The notes: generated by a model not told the origin, from the letters alone. Shown: positions 15,708 through 25,246, counted from the stretch's first letter. The stretch is 64,000 nucleotides of DNA from Fusobacteriota bacterium (GCA_009773805.1 WTXA01000002.1:248001-312000); one strand, 5' to 3'. Numbers and translations: made by a program.

Positions 15708-16589
15708 ATGAAACACTTATTCATCATAAACCCTGTAGCAGGTAAAGGTATTTCCATTAAATATATAGAGAAAATACAGACATACTTCAAGGACAAAGAG
15801 GATATCTATAGGATAGAAACAACTAAAGAACAAGGACACGCAACAGCAATCACTAAAGAATATGTAAAAAATGATGATTGGAGAGTCTATTCCATCGGTG
15901 GCGATGGTACTCTTAATGAAGTGCTAAATGGACTAGTTGGTAGTAATAGTGCCCTTGGAGTAATTCCAGCAGGAAGCGGAAACGACTATTTTAGAAGTCT
16001 AGACACCGAAAATGATGAGAACCTCCTAACTAGAACTATAGAAGGCTCAATAAAGAAGTGTAGTATAGGCCAAGTTAATAACCGATACTTCCTAAATGTA
16101 GCATCTGCTGGAATAGATGCTGAAGTAGTATACAATGCAAGACAATTAAAAAAACTCCCTTTCCTTAATGGACAGGGAGCATATATATTAGGAATATTCT
16201 ATACTGTCTTTAAATACAAAAGCTTTAAATCAAAAATCACCTTTAATGAACAAACACTTCACAAAACAACTCTTCTAATAGCTGTAGCTAACGGAAAATA
16301 TTATGGAGGCGGTATGAAAATTGCCCCTCGTGCCAATATCTATTCTAAAAACTTCGAAATATACCATATTGACGAAGCCAAACCTCTACGTATTATAAAA
16401 CTATTTCCTACTTTGATAAGAGGTGCCCACGATACCCTAAGAGAGGTTCAAAGCTACCAAACTAACAAGCTTTCCCTCTATTCAAAGGATGGCTTCATGC
16501 TAAATATCGATGGCGAGATAGAAAGAGTCAATCGAGCCAATTTTTCACTTATTCAAGATGGTGTTAATATTATTATCCCTATTTCCTAA
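15708..16589 (+). CDS. Diacylglycerol kinase family lipid kinase
   Basis: 293 residues of the DagK/YegS/sphingosine kinase fold. The nucleotide loop GGDGTLNEVLNGLVG is at about 64-78, the N-terminus reads LFIINPVAGKG, and the C-terminal domain carries the GYGGGMKIAP-like stretch (KYYGGGMKIAP) and the MLNIDGE motif. It phosphorylates a lipid diacylglycerol-type substrate at the membrane. The start is the ATG after AAAGGAG. Its end overlaps the convergent ferredoxin gene by 11 bases. Confidence 0.93.
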   Translation: MKHLFIINPVAGKGISIKYIEKIQTYFKDKEDIYRIETTKEQGHATAITKEYVKNDDWRVYSIGGDGTLNEVLNGLVGSNSALGVIPAGSGNDYFRSLDTENDENLLTRTIEGSIKKCSIGQVNNRYFLNVASAGIDAEVVYNARQLKKLPFLNGQGAYILGIFYTVFKYKSFKSKITFNEQTLHKTTLLIAVANGKYYGGGMKIAPRANIYSKNFEIYHIDEAKPLRIIKLFPTLIRGAHDTLREVQSYQTNKLSLYSKDGFMLNIDGEIERVNRANFSLIQDGVNIIIPIS

Positions 16590-17316
16590 TAGCGTACTTC
16601 AGAACATCCTTTGGGCATGAATCAGCACATTCACCACAAAGGATGCAATCTTTCGTTCCTATTACACCATCAGATAACTCCTCCATAACATTAATGCTCA
16701 TAGGACATACTACATTACACTTCTGACATTTAACACACTTGTCTTTATCAGAAATAATTCTCAACTGCCTAAATCTCAATAAACCACCAATTAAATAACC
16801 AGCCTCTAAAAACGGTGACATCCAACAAATACTATGGCAAGAAGCTCTTTTACCAATAATTAAATTAGGAATTATAAATATAGCTAATACTAAATAGTAG
16901 GTTATATATTTAAATGGTCCGTCAACTGAAATTATGTTGTCAGACATGAATAGTGGATCTATCCCTAAAATTCCACCACGAAGGACTAAAAATATTATAA
17001 TTGTACTAAACCAGATGAGGAAAATTGTATAACGGATTATAGATAACCTATTACTTCTCACTGTTTTTCCATTGAGACTATTGGTCAATTCACTAAGACC
17101 CGCAATAGGACAAATCCATGCACACCATGCACGACCAAATATCATACCCGAAAGAAACATCAAACAAAAAACTAATATACTACCAGCAATAATTCCCTCC
17201 ATAGCTGCCATTACAGATAGATATGGTGAAAAATAATTTAATGTTAGTGGAAATATCAATAGTGCCATATAGACTAGACCTTTTCTGATTTTTGTTCTCA
17301 TGCTTCTCACTTTCAT
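16579..17316 (-). CDS. Membrane polyferredoxin (NapH/CcoG-like 4Fe-4S protein)
   Basis: 245 residues with about four membrane helices, a CxxxCP motif in GRAWCAWICP, a second Cys pair in RASCHSICW, and two C-terminal ferredoxin clusters (CVKCQKCNVVCP and CILCGECADSCP). This layout is that of NapH-like membrane ferredoxins that pass electrons across the membrane to a partner. No partner enzyme is adjacent. It is the last gene before a convergent overlap with the lipid kinase gene. The start codon is uncertain within about 6 codons. Confidence 0.85.
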   Translation of the reverse strand: MKVRSMRTKIRKGLVYMALLIFPLTLNYFSPYLSVMAAMEGIIAGSILVFCLMFLSGMIFGRAWCAWICPIAGLSELTNSLNGKTVRSNRLSIIRYTIFLIWFSTIIIFLVLRGGILGIDPLFMSDNIISVDGPFKYITYYLVLAIFIIPNLIIGKRASCHSICWMSPFLEAGYLIGGLLRFRQLRIISDKDKCVKCQKCNVVCPMSINVMEELSDGVIGTKDCILCGECADSCPKDVLKYAIRK

Positions 17317-17341
17317 TTTTTCACCAATATATTAATTACTA

Positions 17342-18608
17342 CTATTTACAAAATTTCTTATATATATCTTCTAAATACGCTACGTCCATCTTGTTATTAT
17401 GACTAGGAAGAGATTTTGTATAAATTTCCTTTGCATACTCTATAACAAATTCCCTGTTTTTTCCTACAGCATTTTGTTCAATCAACCAAAGACCTTCTAA
17501 TAATGCCCTCATTACAGATACATCTTCCTTGGCATAATGCACTATCTGGTGAAATGTAAAATACAAATCCTCAGATAAATTGTTTTCGATATATAATATT
17601 TCAAAATTATCCTCACTAACCTTTACAGTATGAATATGTTCCGACCTAGCTAGATAACTTAAAAGCACACTAATTTTTCTTATTGCATGAATGGAGGTAT
17701 TAGGATCATTTACCGCAGGAGAGATGGCCCTAAGAGCAATCTCAACAAGTTTGGTTAAACCATGCCTATAGTCGTTGAAATATAATTTATTATCCATAAC
17801 AATGAAAGCTTCCTTAATATCATTCATTATATCTGTAATATCATGTCCCTCTTTCACAATAATATGAGCTATTTGTGTCTTTTTATTTAAATAGTCTCCT
17901 ATCTTGCTGTCTATAATAAACAAATCAGCTTTTCTTCTTAGTAATTTCTTCAGATATTTATAGTCAATAGCACTAAAGTAACCATTTTTATTAGAAATCA
18001 CCTTTATTTCTTTTTCTTGTTTGGTATATTTAATTGCTGGTGTATTTTTTCTGCCAGTTATTTCCTTTTTGATAACATCTTTAGTTTCTTCATATATCTT
18101 TCTAATTAAATTAATACTTTGCATGCTTGAAATGACATTTTGGACAAATATGGTGAAGTAAACAATTGAAACAATAGCATAAGCAACACCAATAAATCCT
18201 GCAATAACCTTTTCATCTTGACCGACTCCTTGAAGTAATAACAAAGCACAGATATTATATACAAACCCTCCGATAAAAATCCCCCAGGACTTTCATGGTG
18301 CTTTTTTCTTTGATGAAGTTTTCTATAGTCTTTGAAGAATAGCTATTGGAATATTTAATCATAACAGCCAGAATAGCAGAAAAAGTAAAGGTTGTTATGG
18401 TAAGTAAAGCCCCAGCAAGTGGAGCTAGAATTATTCTAGCCAAACTAGCATCAGTAAACATAAATTGAGGTAAATAACTCTCCACATCCCAAATCTTCAA
18501 ATCGACCAAGGTCACTCCAACTAATATAAATATGGAGATAATCATATACTCAATATTATAGATCCAGGTAGCCTGGTTAAAAAACCATATTCTAAGTCTT
18601 GTCAGCAT
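17342..18608 (-). pseudogene. DUF2254 membrane protein, frameshifted
   Basis: Two ORFs read as one DUF2254 protein: residues 1-117 (18255-18608) with two membrane helices and the TFTFSAILAVMIKYSNSYSS segment, then a second frame (to 17342) of about 300 residues with two more helices and a soluble C-terminal half. They join if one G is removed from a run of five (18281-18285): the text then continues KVLG-IFIGGFVYNICALLLLQGV. The full protein would be about 420 residues, normal for the family, which has no assigned function. Either the gene is broken, the base call is wrong, or the G run switches phase. Confidence 0.8.
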
Positions 18609-18718
18609 GGTACACCTTGCCCTTCATGTCTAGTATTTATGTTCATATTATACTCTAAAACACTTATATAGGCTATATCACCACTAATGTCTTTATGTCG
18701 ACTTTTATCTGATATCTT

Positions 18719-18756
18719 CATACTTTTCTTGACATAAAAGTCAATCGAGAAGTATG
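18719..18756. repeat. Long imperfect hairpin in a 171-bp gap
   Basis: CATACTTTTC-TTGAC pairs with GTCAA-(TC)-GAGAAGTATG around an ATAAAA loop. Neither strand has a following T-run, so it is not a typical terminator. TTGACTTTTA-like words recur at 18698 and 18768. It may be a protein site. Nothing else is visible between the DUF2254 and DMT genes. Confidence 0.45.
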
Positions 18757-18779
18757 AGTATGGCAAAATTGACTTTGTA

Positions 18780-19673
18780 CTATCCTTTATTAGTGAAATA
18801 TGATCCTATTAACATGATAAAAAGGGCTACCCAAAAGATTAGACCCGTAACTTCATTTAAAATTACAATTGACATTCCCACACCAATAAATGGAGCCACA
18901 GCATAATAAGCACTAGTCTTTGAAGCACCCAAATATCTTTGAGCTAAGACGTACATATATACACTTAACCCATAAGAAATTAAACCTAATAATAGTGCAA
19001 TTAATATATACTTTAGTTCTGGAAATGACTCTCCAATGGATAAAGCTATAATTAATGCACCTAAACCAGAACCAAAACCCTTAATAATTACAATTTGCTT
19101 TGGATCCTTATTTGAAAGCATACGTGTACAATTATTTTCTAATCCCCAACTTATACAAGCCAATAATACAAAGAGTGATCCTACAGAAAAAGATAAACTT
19201 CCTTTATCTTGAATACTTATTAAAATAGTCGAAAATGTTACTAAGATAATTCCTAATCCCAGCTTTTTAGAGACCTTTTCCTTGAAAATCAAACCTGCAA
19301 TTAACGTTGTAGCTACTATTTCAAAATTATTTAGCAATGATACATTAGATGCAGCTGTAGTCTTTAGGCCAATTAACAATAATATCGGAGCTAAAATATC
19401 AAGAACTACCATAGCAATAATGTACTTCAACTCTGATCTATCTAATGACACTTCAGATGATGCTTTTAGAAATTTCTTTTGAAAACTTACTATAATAAAC
19501 ATCCCTAGTCCTGCACCTAGGTAAAGCAAACTTGCAAGTATAATTTCTGAAATATTTACCAGTAGGATCTTAGAGATTGGAGAACTTAATGCATAAAAGG
19601 CAGCTGCTAATATTGCATAGATAATGGCACTATTTTGCTTCTTGTGTAGTTTATCCAACTTATTGATTTCCAT
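18780..19673 (-). CDS. DMT family transporter (EamA)
   Basis: 297 residues with ten hydrophobic segments in two EamA repeats. Typical segments are YAILAAAFYALSSPISKIL near the start and IAMVVLDILAPILLLIGLK. It is a small-molecule permease of the drug/metabolite family; the substrate is unknown. The ATG at 19673 has AAAGGAG 6 bases upstream; an in-frame upstream start would add 18 residues running through the terminator of the next gene and is rejected. Confidence 0.88.
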   Translation of the reverse strand: MEINKLDKLHKKQNSAIIYAILAAAFYALSSPISKILLVNISEIILASLLYLGAGLGMFIIVSFQKKFLKASSEVSLDRSELKYIIAMVVLDILAPILLLIGLKTTAASNVSLLNNFEIVATTLIAGLIFKEKVSKKLGLGIILVTFSTILISIQDKGSLSFSVGSLFVLLACISWGLENNCTRMLSNKDPKQIVIIKGFGSGLGALIIALSIGESFPELKYILIALLLGLISYGLSVYMYVLAQRYLGASKTSAYYAVAPFIGVGMSIVILNEVTGLIFWVALFIMLIGSYFTNKG

Positions 19674-19696
19674 AATAACTCCTTTAAAACAATGTA

Positions 19697-19729
19697 TAAA
19701 AAAAGATGATGATATATATATCATCATCT
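19697..19729 (-). terminator. Terminator of the nucleoside deaminase gene
   Basis: Stem AGATGATGATA / TATCATCATCT, followed on the minus strand by TTTTTTT. It lies just before the DMT transporter ribosome site. Confidence 0.82.
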
Positions 19730-19747
19730 ACTATACTACAAATATAA

Positions 19748-20224
19748 CTATTTCCAATACCCTTTATGCACTTCCATTAGTTCCTCTTCTAATTCAGGAA
19801 AAGGACCAACAACCTCAATGTCCTTTTGTCCTGCAGCAAAAACATCCCTGCAAGAAAGACTCATAGTTGGGTTCTGAGGATTATCACCAGTTAAGGCCAA
19901 CAGAGTAGTCTCTGAAGCACCATACACCAAACGTCCAACACCACCCCAATAAATAGCACCTGCACACATAGCACAAGGCTCAAAAGTTGAGTACAATGTA
20001 CAATTCTTTAAAAACTCCTTACTATACTCTCTACTTGCACGAGCCATTAAAGTAGTTTCAGCATGACCTGTACAATCACCAGTAGTTATTTCTACATTTT
20101 CTTGTTCCATGAGAATCTTGCCTTCTCCATCAACAAGAATTGCCCCAAAAGGAGTATTACCATGAGTAATAGATTCCCTTGCAACCACATCACATCTTCT
20201 TAAATAAAAAATATCACTTTTCAA
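19748..20224 (-). CDS. Nucleoside/nucleobase deaminase (GuaD/TadA-like)
   Basis: 158 residues of the zinc cytidine-deaminase superfamily. The zinc site is intact: HAETTLM (His and catalytic Glu) and PCAMCAGAIYWGGV (two Cys). The short length and the downstream VYGAS segment fit guanine deaminase or related nucleobase deaminases better than tRNA adenosine deaminase. It lies 100 bases after a BMP-type nucleoside-binding lipoprotein gene, which supports a purine salvage role. Confidence 0.85.
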   Translation of the reverse strand: MKSDIFYLRRCDVVARESITHGNTPFGAILVDGEGKILMEQENVEITTGDCTGHAETTLMARASREYSKEFLKNCTLYSTFEPCAMCAGAIYWGGVGRLVYGASETTLLALTGDNPQNPTMSLSCRDVFAAGQKDIEVVGPFPELEEELMEVHKGYWK

Positions 20225-20257
20225 GTTATGACCTCCATCATTTCTTACTAAATACTA

Positions 20258-20295
20258 ATGGGCACAATACATTGTTTATGAAGTATTATGCCCAT
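20258..20295. terminator. Hairpin between BMP lipoprotein and deaminase genes
   Basis: ATGGGCA-c-AATAC pairs with GTATT-a-TGCCCAT around a 12-base loop. The T-run is weak on both strands, so it could be a partial terminator or an mRNA-stabilising hairpin between two genes of one operon. Confidence 0.45.
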
Positions 20296-20324
20296 AATAA
20301 TTTTATATAACTTATTTCTTAAAA

Positions 20325-21338
20325 CTACTTTTTGTTATAAAGTTCTGTAACGTTGATTTTACCTGACATTATGTCATCGTAAACTTTTTGTACATCGTTC
20401 TTAACTTTTAACATATCAGGTTGAGTTGTACTCATAGTCATAGTAACAACACCTTCTTTAACTCCACTAATGTAGTTATCAGCTTTAAAATCACCTTTAA
20501 CAAGGATACCCATAACAGTAGACATAGCTTTAACCATGCTAACATTACCAGTAAATGCTAAGTTATCCTTATATGTGCCTAAAAGACCAGTAGCATTGGC
20601 ACCAATTGAAACTCCACCTTTGTCTTTTGTAGCTTCAAAACCACCTTTAGTTGCAGCATTAGCTGTAGACATTATTATAGTTGCACCTTGTTCAATAAAG
20701 GTAATAGATTGCTCTTTCAACTTGTTTATGTCATCAAAACTACCTGTATAAGCTTTAAGCACCTTAATAGATGGATCCACATATTTAACACCAAGCTCAA
20801 AACCTTCAATAGTAGTTCTAATAGCAGCTATTTCAATTCCACCAACAGCACCAACAATCTTGCTACCTTGGTTCTTAGCAATATATCCTGCTGTTACACC
20901 TTGTAAGAAGCCTTGTTCAACACCATCAGCTTGAATTCCTGATACATTAGTACCATTAGTCAATTTTGCAGTTCTGTCAGAACTTGAAATAAAGAAGTTA
21001 GTATCTGGATATTCTTTAGCAACATCATAAACCGCATCTTTGAATTCAGTACCATGTGCAATAATCACATTATAACCATCTTTAGCATATGTTTTGATGA
21101 TTTGATTATATTGAGAAGTTTGAGTATTCTCGTTATAAGCTATTTCAGCGTCATAATTTTTTTCGATTTCCTTTAGGCCTTCATACCCAATTTGAACCCA
21201 GCCATTATCGGCTATTGAACCTGTAACCACCAAGGCTACTTTTAATTTGTCCGACTTATTATCTGAGCTATCTCCACCGCAAGCAACGGCAACGAAAGAC
21301 AACAGTAATAAGATACTAAAAACTAATAATTTTTTCAT
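20325..21338 (-). CDS. BMP family lipoprotein (nucleoside-type substrate-binding protein)
   Basis: 337 residues. The N-terminal signal ends in a lipobox, FVAVAC, followed by GGDSSDNKSDK. The mature part is the PnrA/BMP fold (LKVALVVTGSIADNGWVQIGYEGL), which usually binds purine nucleosides. I start at the ATG with GGAGG 7 bases upstream, 9 codons inside the longest frame. No ABC ATPase or permease gene is adjacent. Paralogous to the BMP protein at 56658-57659. The divergent GntR gene and the operator between them suggest local control. Confidence 0.9.
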   Translation of the reverse strand: MKKLLVFSILLLLSFVAVACGGDSSDNKSDKLKVALVVTGSIADNGWVQIGYEGLKEIEKNYDAEIAYNENTQTSQYNQIIKTYAKDGYNVIIAHGTEFKDAVYDVAKEYPDTNFFISSSDRTAKLTNGTNVSGIQADGVEQGFLQGVTAGYIAKNQGSKIVGAVGGIEIAAIRTTIEGFELGVKYVDPSIKVLKAYTGSFDDINKLKEQSITFIEQGATIIMSTANAATKGGFEATKDKGGVSIGANATGLLGTYKDNLAFTGNVSMVKAMSTVMGILVKGDFKADNYISGVKEGVVTMTMSTTQPDMLKVKNDVQKVYDDIMSGKINVTELYNKK

Positions 21339-21371
21339 TTTACATCCTCCTTTGTATTTAACCACGACCTT

Positions 21372-21400
21372 ATTATATAAACATGGACCTATAAAGGCAA
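21372..21400 (-). promoter_or_regulatory. Promoter of the BMP lipoprotein gene
   Basis: TTGCCT (21395-21400), 17 bases, TATAAT (21372-21377) on the minus strand, 34 bases before the ATG. Confidence 0.7.
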
Positions 21401-21454
21401 TAGAAAAAAACTATTTTAAATGTGATTTTTTAACTAATTTCCCTAAAATAGAGG

Positions 21455-21491
21455 TATAAAATCATACATTATGATTATGTATGATTTTATA
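21455..21491. promoter_or_regulatory. 15-bp inverted repeat, probable GntR operator
   Basis: TATAAAATCATACAT (21455-21469) and ATGTATGATTTTATA (21477-21491) form a perfect inverted repeat around 7 bases. It lies between the divergent BMP and GntR genes, upstream of both, so it is not a gene-end terminator. A further half-site TATGATTTTA occurs at 21535. Confidence 0.65.
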
Positions 21492-21632
21492 CTATTTTTT
21501 ACAATTTTTTCATATACTTTCTCATTTTTCCAAGGTATGATTTTAAATAAATACACATGTATAAATTTCTACTAATTTATGTTATTATAAGCATACAGAA
21601 TATACAAAAGTTAGAAGTTATGGAGAACAAAT

Positions 21633-22358
21633 ATGAGACCAGTAGTAACAAAATTATCAAGCAAAGTTCTAAGAGACTTATATGCCCTAATTAGAGATGG
21701 TTATTTTGATAATAGCGAAACCTTACCAAAGGAAGAAGACTTGGCCAAAATCTTACAAGTAAGCAGATCTGTAATAAGAGATGTTCTAAAAACCATGGAA
21801 CAAGAAGGATATGTCATAAGGGTAAAGAAAAAAGGAACTGTTATTAATAGAAGAGTATTTGACATTAAATTTAGAATGGATATTGAATACGAATTCAAGG
21901 ACCTTCTTGAACTTGCTAGGTACCAACATAGTGCAGAAGTTCTTGAAATGACCCAAATTGAAGCAGATGAATTCCTGGCAGAAAAGTTAGAATGTGCCAT
22001 TGGTGAAAAAATATACAAAGTTGTAAAATTAGTCAGAGCAAATGGTTTACCTGTAATCTACTGTGAGGATTTTACAATAGAGTCATCCTTCAAGGAATCA
22101 CTAAATAACAAGAATATATTTAGACTTCCAGTATTCGACCAATTAGAGAAATTCGCCGGTGAAAGAATAGACTTCAAGCTAACTAAGTTAGTACCTTGTA
22201 TAACACCACCAGAGATTCAAAAATATCTAGAAGATGATGGAGTAATGCTTATGGTAGAAGAAATAGGCTTTACAAATAAACTAAAACCAGTACTCTTTGC
22301 AAATGTATATTGGAGAGGTGACTTCTTTAGTTTCCAGACTATAAGAAAAAGATACTAA
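21633..22358 (+). CDS. GntR family regulator (HutC/UTRA type)
   Basis: 241 residues. Residues 1-72 form the GntR winged helix (LPKEEDLAKILQVSRSVIRDVLKTMEQEGYV), and the rest is a UTRA effector domain (GEKIYKVVKLVRANGLPVIYCEDF). Divergent from the BMP lipoprotein gene across a strong palindrome, so it probably controls that gene and itself in response to a nucleoside-like ligand. The effector is not known. Confidence 0.9.
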   Translation: MRPVVTKLSSKVLRDLYALIRDGYFDNSETLPKEEDLAKILQVSRSVIRDVLKTMEQEGYVIRVKKKGTVINRRVFDIKFRMDIEYEFKDLLELARYQHSAEVLEMTQIEADEFLAEKLECAIGEKIYKVVKLVRANGLPVIYCEDFTIESSFKESLNNKNIFRLPVFDQLEKFAGERIDFKLTKLVPCITPPEIQKYLEDDGVMLMVEEIGFTNKLKPVLFANVYWRGDFFSFQTIRKRY

Positions 22359-22388
22359 TAAATAAATACATACTGTATAAAATAATTA

Positions 22389-22418
22389 AGGACTCGGATA
22401 CTATCCGAGTCCTATTTT
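22389..22418. terminator. Terminator after the GntR gene
   Basis: Stem AGGACTCGGAT / ATCCGAGTCCT with a 3-base loop and ATTTTTAAT on the plus strand. It touches the end of the convergent small gene and may serve both. Confidence 0.82.
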
Positions 22419-22732
22419 TAATGTTCAGGCCCATAATCTATTGGAAGATTTAAGAACTTGAAATCCTCTTCTTCAGAACTCACATCAAACATATTTCCAT
22501 ATAATTCTGTCTTTTCCAGCAAGTCGTCAACCGTCAAAAGAAAGTCATCAAGCTCACCTGCTTCAATATTTAGCCCAAGCTTTTTAAGTCCATCTTGTTG
22601 CACTATAATATTTTCCCTGATACTTTCCAAAGCGGCTGATATTATGTCCAAGCCTGAACTAACATTCATAGAATCATTGCGAAAATTAATATTAACATAC
22701 TCAGCCAATTCACCTATAGATTTCTTATTCAT
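22418..22732 (-). CDS. Hypothetical acidic protein (104 residues)
   Basis: Start chosen at the ATG with GGGG 8 bases upstream. The sequence is strongly acidic with a helical middle (SGLDIISAALESIRENIIVQQDGLKKLG, residue 25 on) and ends DFKFLNLPIDYGPEH. No signal peptide, membrane helix or Cys. Family not recognised. Confidence 0.7.
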   Translation of the reverse strand: MNKKSIGELAEYVNINFRNDSMNVSSGLDIISAALESIRENIIVQQDGLKKLGLNIEAGELDDFLLTVDDLLEKTELYGNMFDVSSEEEDFKFLNLPIDYGPEH

Positions 22733-22881
22733 AACACACACCCCTTCAGTTATTTGATAATGTAATTATATAGTAAATTCTGTCAAAAATCCCAAAGGAC
22801 TATAAATTTACTAAAATTTTACAACCATAAATAAAATATATATGCTAAAATATAAATATAAAAATAAAAGAGGTGTAATAT

Positions 22882-23601
22882 ATGCTAAAAATCAACAACT
22901 TAACCAAAAGCTATGACAAGAAAAACATAGCCCTAAACAATCTGAATTTAGATATCAAAAAAGGTGAGCTTATCGGCTTTATAGGACCAAATGGTGCTGG
23001 CAAAACAACAACTCTTAAAATTATTACAGGAATAATTACTGCCGACCAAGGTACTGTAGAAATCAATGGCCATAATTTACAAACAGACATGATAGCTACC
23101 AAAAAAAGCTTTACCTTCGTCCCAGACCATCCCGAAATATATGAAAGTATATCAGGTATCGACTATCTTAACTTCATAGCTGATATGTATGATGTAAGTA
23201 TCGAAGATCGTAAAAAAAGAATTCAAGATTTTACTTCTAGATTCCAGCTTGAAGGTGCATTAGGACAAAAAATAAATACCTACTCCCACGGAATGAAGCA
23301 AAAACTATTAATTACTGCTGCTTTACTTCCACAAGCACCATTATTCATCCTAGATGAACCACATGTAGGACTAGACCCTCATTCAGCAAGAGTGCTAAAA
23401 GACCTTATGCTTGAACATTGTAAAAATGGTGGTAGTGTTCTCTTTTCTTCACATGTATTGGAAGTAGTAGAAAACCTCTGCCATAAAGTAGCTATCATAG
23501 ACAAAGGCAAACTAATTGCCTATGATACACTAGATAACATTAAACAAAACAAAGAAATGACCCTTGAGGAAATATTCCTGGAGATGACAGATCATGAATA
23601 A
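22882..23601 (+). CDS. ABC exporter, ATP-binding protein
   Basis: 239 residues. Walker A GPNGAGKTTT is at about 34-43, the signature is YSHGMKQKL, and Walker B is LFILDEPHVGLDP. The short C-terminus ends EEIFLEMTDHE. It overlaps its permease gene by 8 bases, so the two are translated together. Unlike the exporter at 5.2 kb, this system has one large permease. Substrate unknown. Confidence 0.93.
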   Translation: MLKINNLTKSYDKKNIALNNLNLDIKKGELIGFIGPNGAGKTTTLKIITGIITADQGTVEINGHNLQTDMIATKKSFTFVPDHPEIYESISGIDYLNFIADMYDVSIEDRKKRIQDFTSRFQLEGALGQKINTYSHGMKQKLLITAALLPQAPLFILDEPHVGLDPHSARVLKDLMLEHCKNGGSVLFSSHVLEVVENLCHKVAIIDKGKLIAYDTLDNIKQNKEMTLEEIFLEMTDHE

Positions 23602-25195
23602 AATACTAAAACTAATAAAAATAAACATGAAGGACACTACCGGTCGCTATATGCAGCAGCTAAACACAAAAGGTAAAATTACTGGAAAGCTTATAGCTGT
23701 CTTACCATTAATTTCCATATTGCCTGCAATAGCCGTGACTAAACTTATTTATGATAGTTTTGCACAAATCAATATGGGTTATCTTGCACTTACTTATACA
23801 AGCATAGGTTCAATTGTTTTTATGCTTGTCACTTCAGTTCCTTTGATTGTGTCTTCTTTTTTTTATGGTAAGGATCTTAGTCTTCTTGCAACCCTGCCAA
23901 TAAAAGGACGATCAATAATAATTGCTAAATTAGCAGGAATATATCCAATTTTACTAGCGATTTCTGTTGTACTTTTTGGTTCAACTGCTATTTTTTACCT
24001 AATTGACGCAGCTTTTCCAATCAGAAGTACTTTAATAATAATTTTCATTCTACTAACATTACCCTTGGCACCAATCGCCTTAGGGACCTTAATAACCCTA
24101 CCTTTCATGTCCCTAGTAGCTGGTAGAAAACATAGAAACCTCTTCACTGTTTTAGGGAACGTACTACTACTAGGAGTTATTTTAGGTATTCAAGTTATAG
24201 TAGGCAGAACTGCCAGTAACACAGATGCTATAGTTAAAATACTATCCAAACCAGATGGTTTATTAAACCTTATAGGCAAAACCTACCCACCAAGTATTTG
24301 GCTCACTAAAGCTGTTGCTTATAGTAACCTGGATTTATTGTGGACTTTCCTACTACAAGTAGGTTGTGTTTTATTAATTTTTCTTTTAGCTAACAAGATT
24401 TATGATGAGGCTTTAAAGAAATTTAACCAACAAGAAAGTAGTGGAGATAGACAAAAAATAAGCTACAAAAAAACAAATGTTAAATTACTACTCTTAAGAA
24501 GAAACTTAGGCATAATATTTACAAATCCTACTTTCTTATTAAACACAGTTATGACACTATTTATTCCAGTTATAATATTTGTTTTATATAATCTTATGGG
24601 TATTATGGATTTAAATACCTTGAACAATCCTGTATTATTACCATTTAGAGCATTTATATTCTTTGGAATAATCATATCCCCTAGTATAATGGGAAGTCTT
24701 TCAGCCACAAGCATAAGTAGAGAGGGAAAATTCTTCTGGGAAACTAGGGTGATGCCAATTAGTCATCAAGAAAGTCTAACCTCGAGAGAACTGACTACCC
24801 TACTATTAAATGGTATAGGCCAAGTTTTACTTGCAATTGTTGTATATATTATCTTGCCTATAGAAACCCTACAATTAGCTGTTGTTCTATTAGCTGTAGT
24901 CTTTTTCACATTACTCATGTCAAAGATAGACTTAATAATCAATATAGAACGACCATACCTAAACTGGTCAAATCCTACAGCATGTATTAAGAACAATATG
25001 AATGTTATGTTATCCTTAGGATCAAGAGTAATCATTGGTGGATTAGGCTATTTAGTATATACCCTATTCAAGGAACAAGGATCAACGCAGGTTATCTTAA
25101 TTCTTGGTTTGATGGCTTTACTACTTTACATCATCTCAAGAATTCTAATAACAAAAATATATCTAAAAAAATATGAACAAATAGATGCTATTTAA
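23594..25195 (+). CDS. ABC exporter permease, large (about 12 membrane segments)
   Basis: 533 residues with about twelve hydrophobic segments, twice the size of a common ABC-2 permease, so it probably serves as both halves of the channel. It has the LLATLPIKGRSIIIAKL loop typical of this permease class, and EGKFFWETRVMPISHQESL in the second half. Its ATPase gene overlaps the start. Substrate unknown. Confidence 0.88.
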   Translation: MNKILKLIKINMKDTTGRYMQQLNTKGKITGKLIAVLPLISILPAIAVTKLIYDSFAQINMGYLALTYTSIGSIVFMLVTSVPLIVSSFFYGKDLSLLATLPIKGRSIIIAKLAGIYPILLAISVVLFGSTAIFYLIDAAFPIRSTLIIIFILLTLPLAPIALGTLITLPFMSLVAGRKHRNLFTVLGNVLLLGVILGIQVIVGRTASNTDAIVKILSKPDGLLNLIGKTYPPSIWLTKAVAYSNLDLLWTFLLQVGCVLLIFLLANKIYDEALKKFNQQESSGDRQKISYKKTNVKLLLLRRNLGIIFTNPTFLLNTVMTLFIPVIIFVLYNLMGIMDLNTLNNPVLLPFRAFIFFGIIISPSIMGSLSATSISREGKFFWETRVMPISHQESLTSRELTTLLLNGIGQVLLAIVVYIILPIETLQLAVVLLAVVFFTLLMSKIDLIINIERPYLNWSNPTACIKNNMNVMLSLGSRVIIGGLGYLVYTLFKEQGSTQVILILGLMALLLYIISRILITKIYLKKYEQIDAI

Positions 25196-25216
25196 TGACT
25201 AAACTATCAAAATGAC

Positions 25217-25246
25217 AAAAGGGAAGATGCTAAATCTTCCCTTTTT
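25217..25246. terminator. Bidirectional terminator between exporter and AlkD genes
   Basis: Stem AAAGGGAAGAT / ATCTTCCCTTT with T-runs on the plus strand (CTTTTTC) and on the minus strand (TTTTGTCATTTT). Confidence 0.85.

Noticed and set aside
15527-15745. 72-codon frame overlapping the small ORF and the lipid kinase start
   Set aside because: It is out of frame with the strong ribosome site, which serves the 54-codon ORF; composition is Asn/Arg-rich as expected for a shadow frame.
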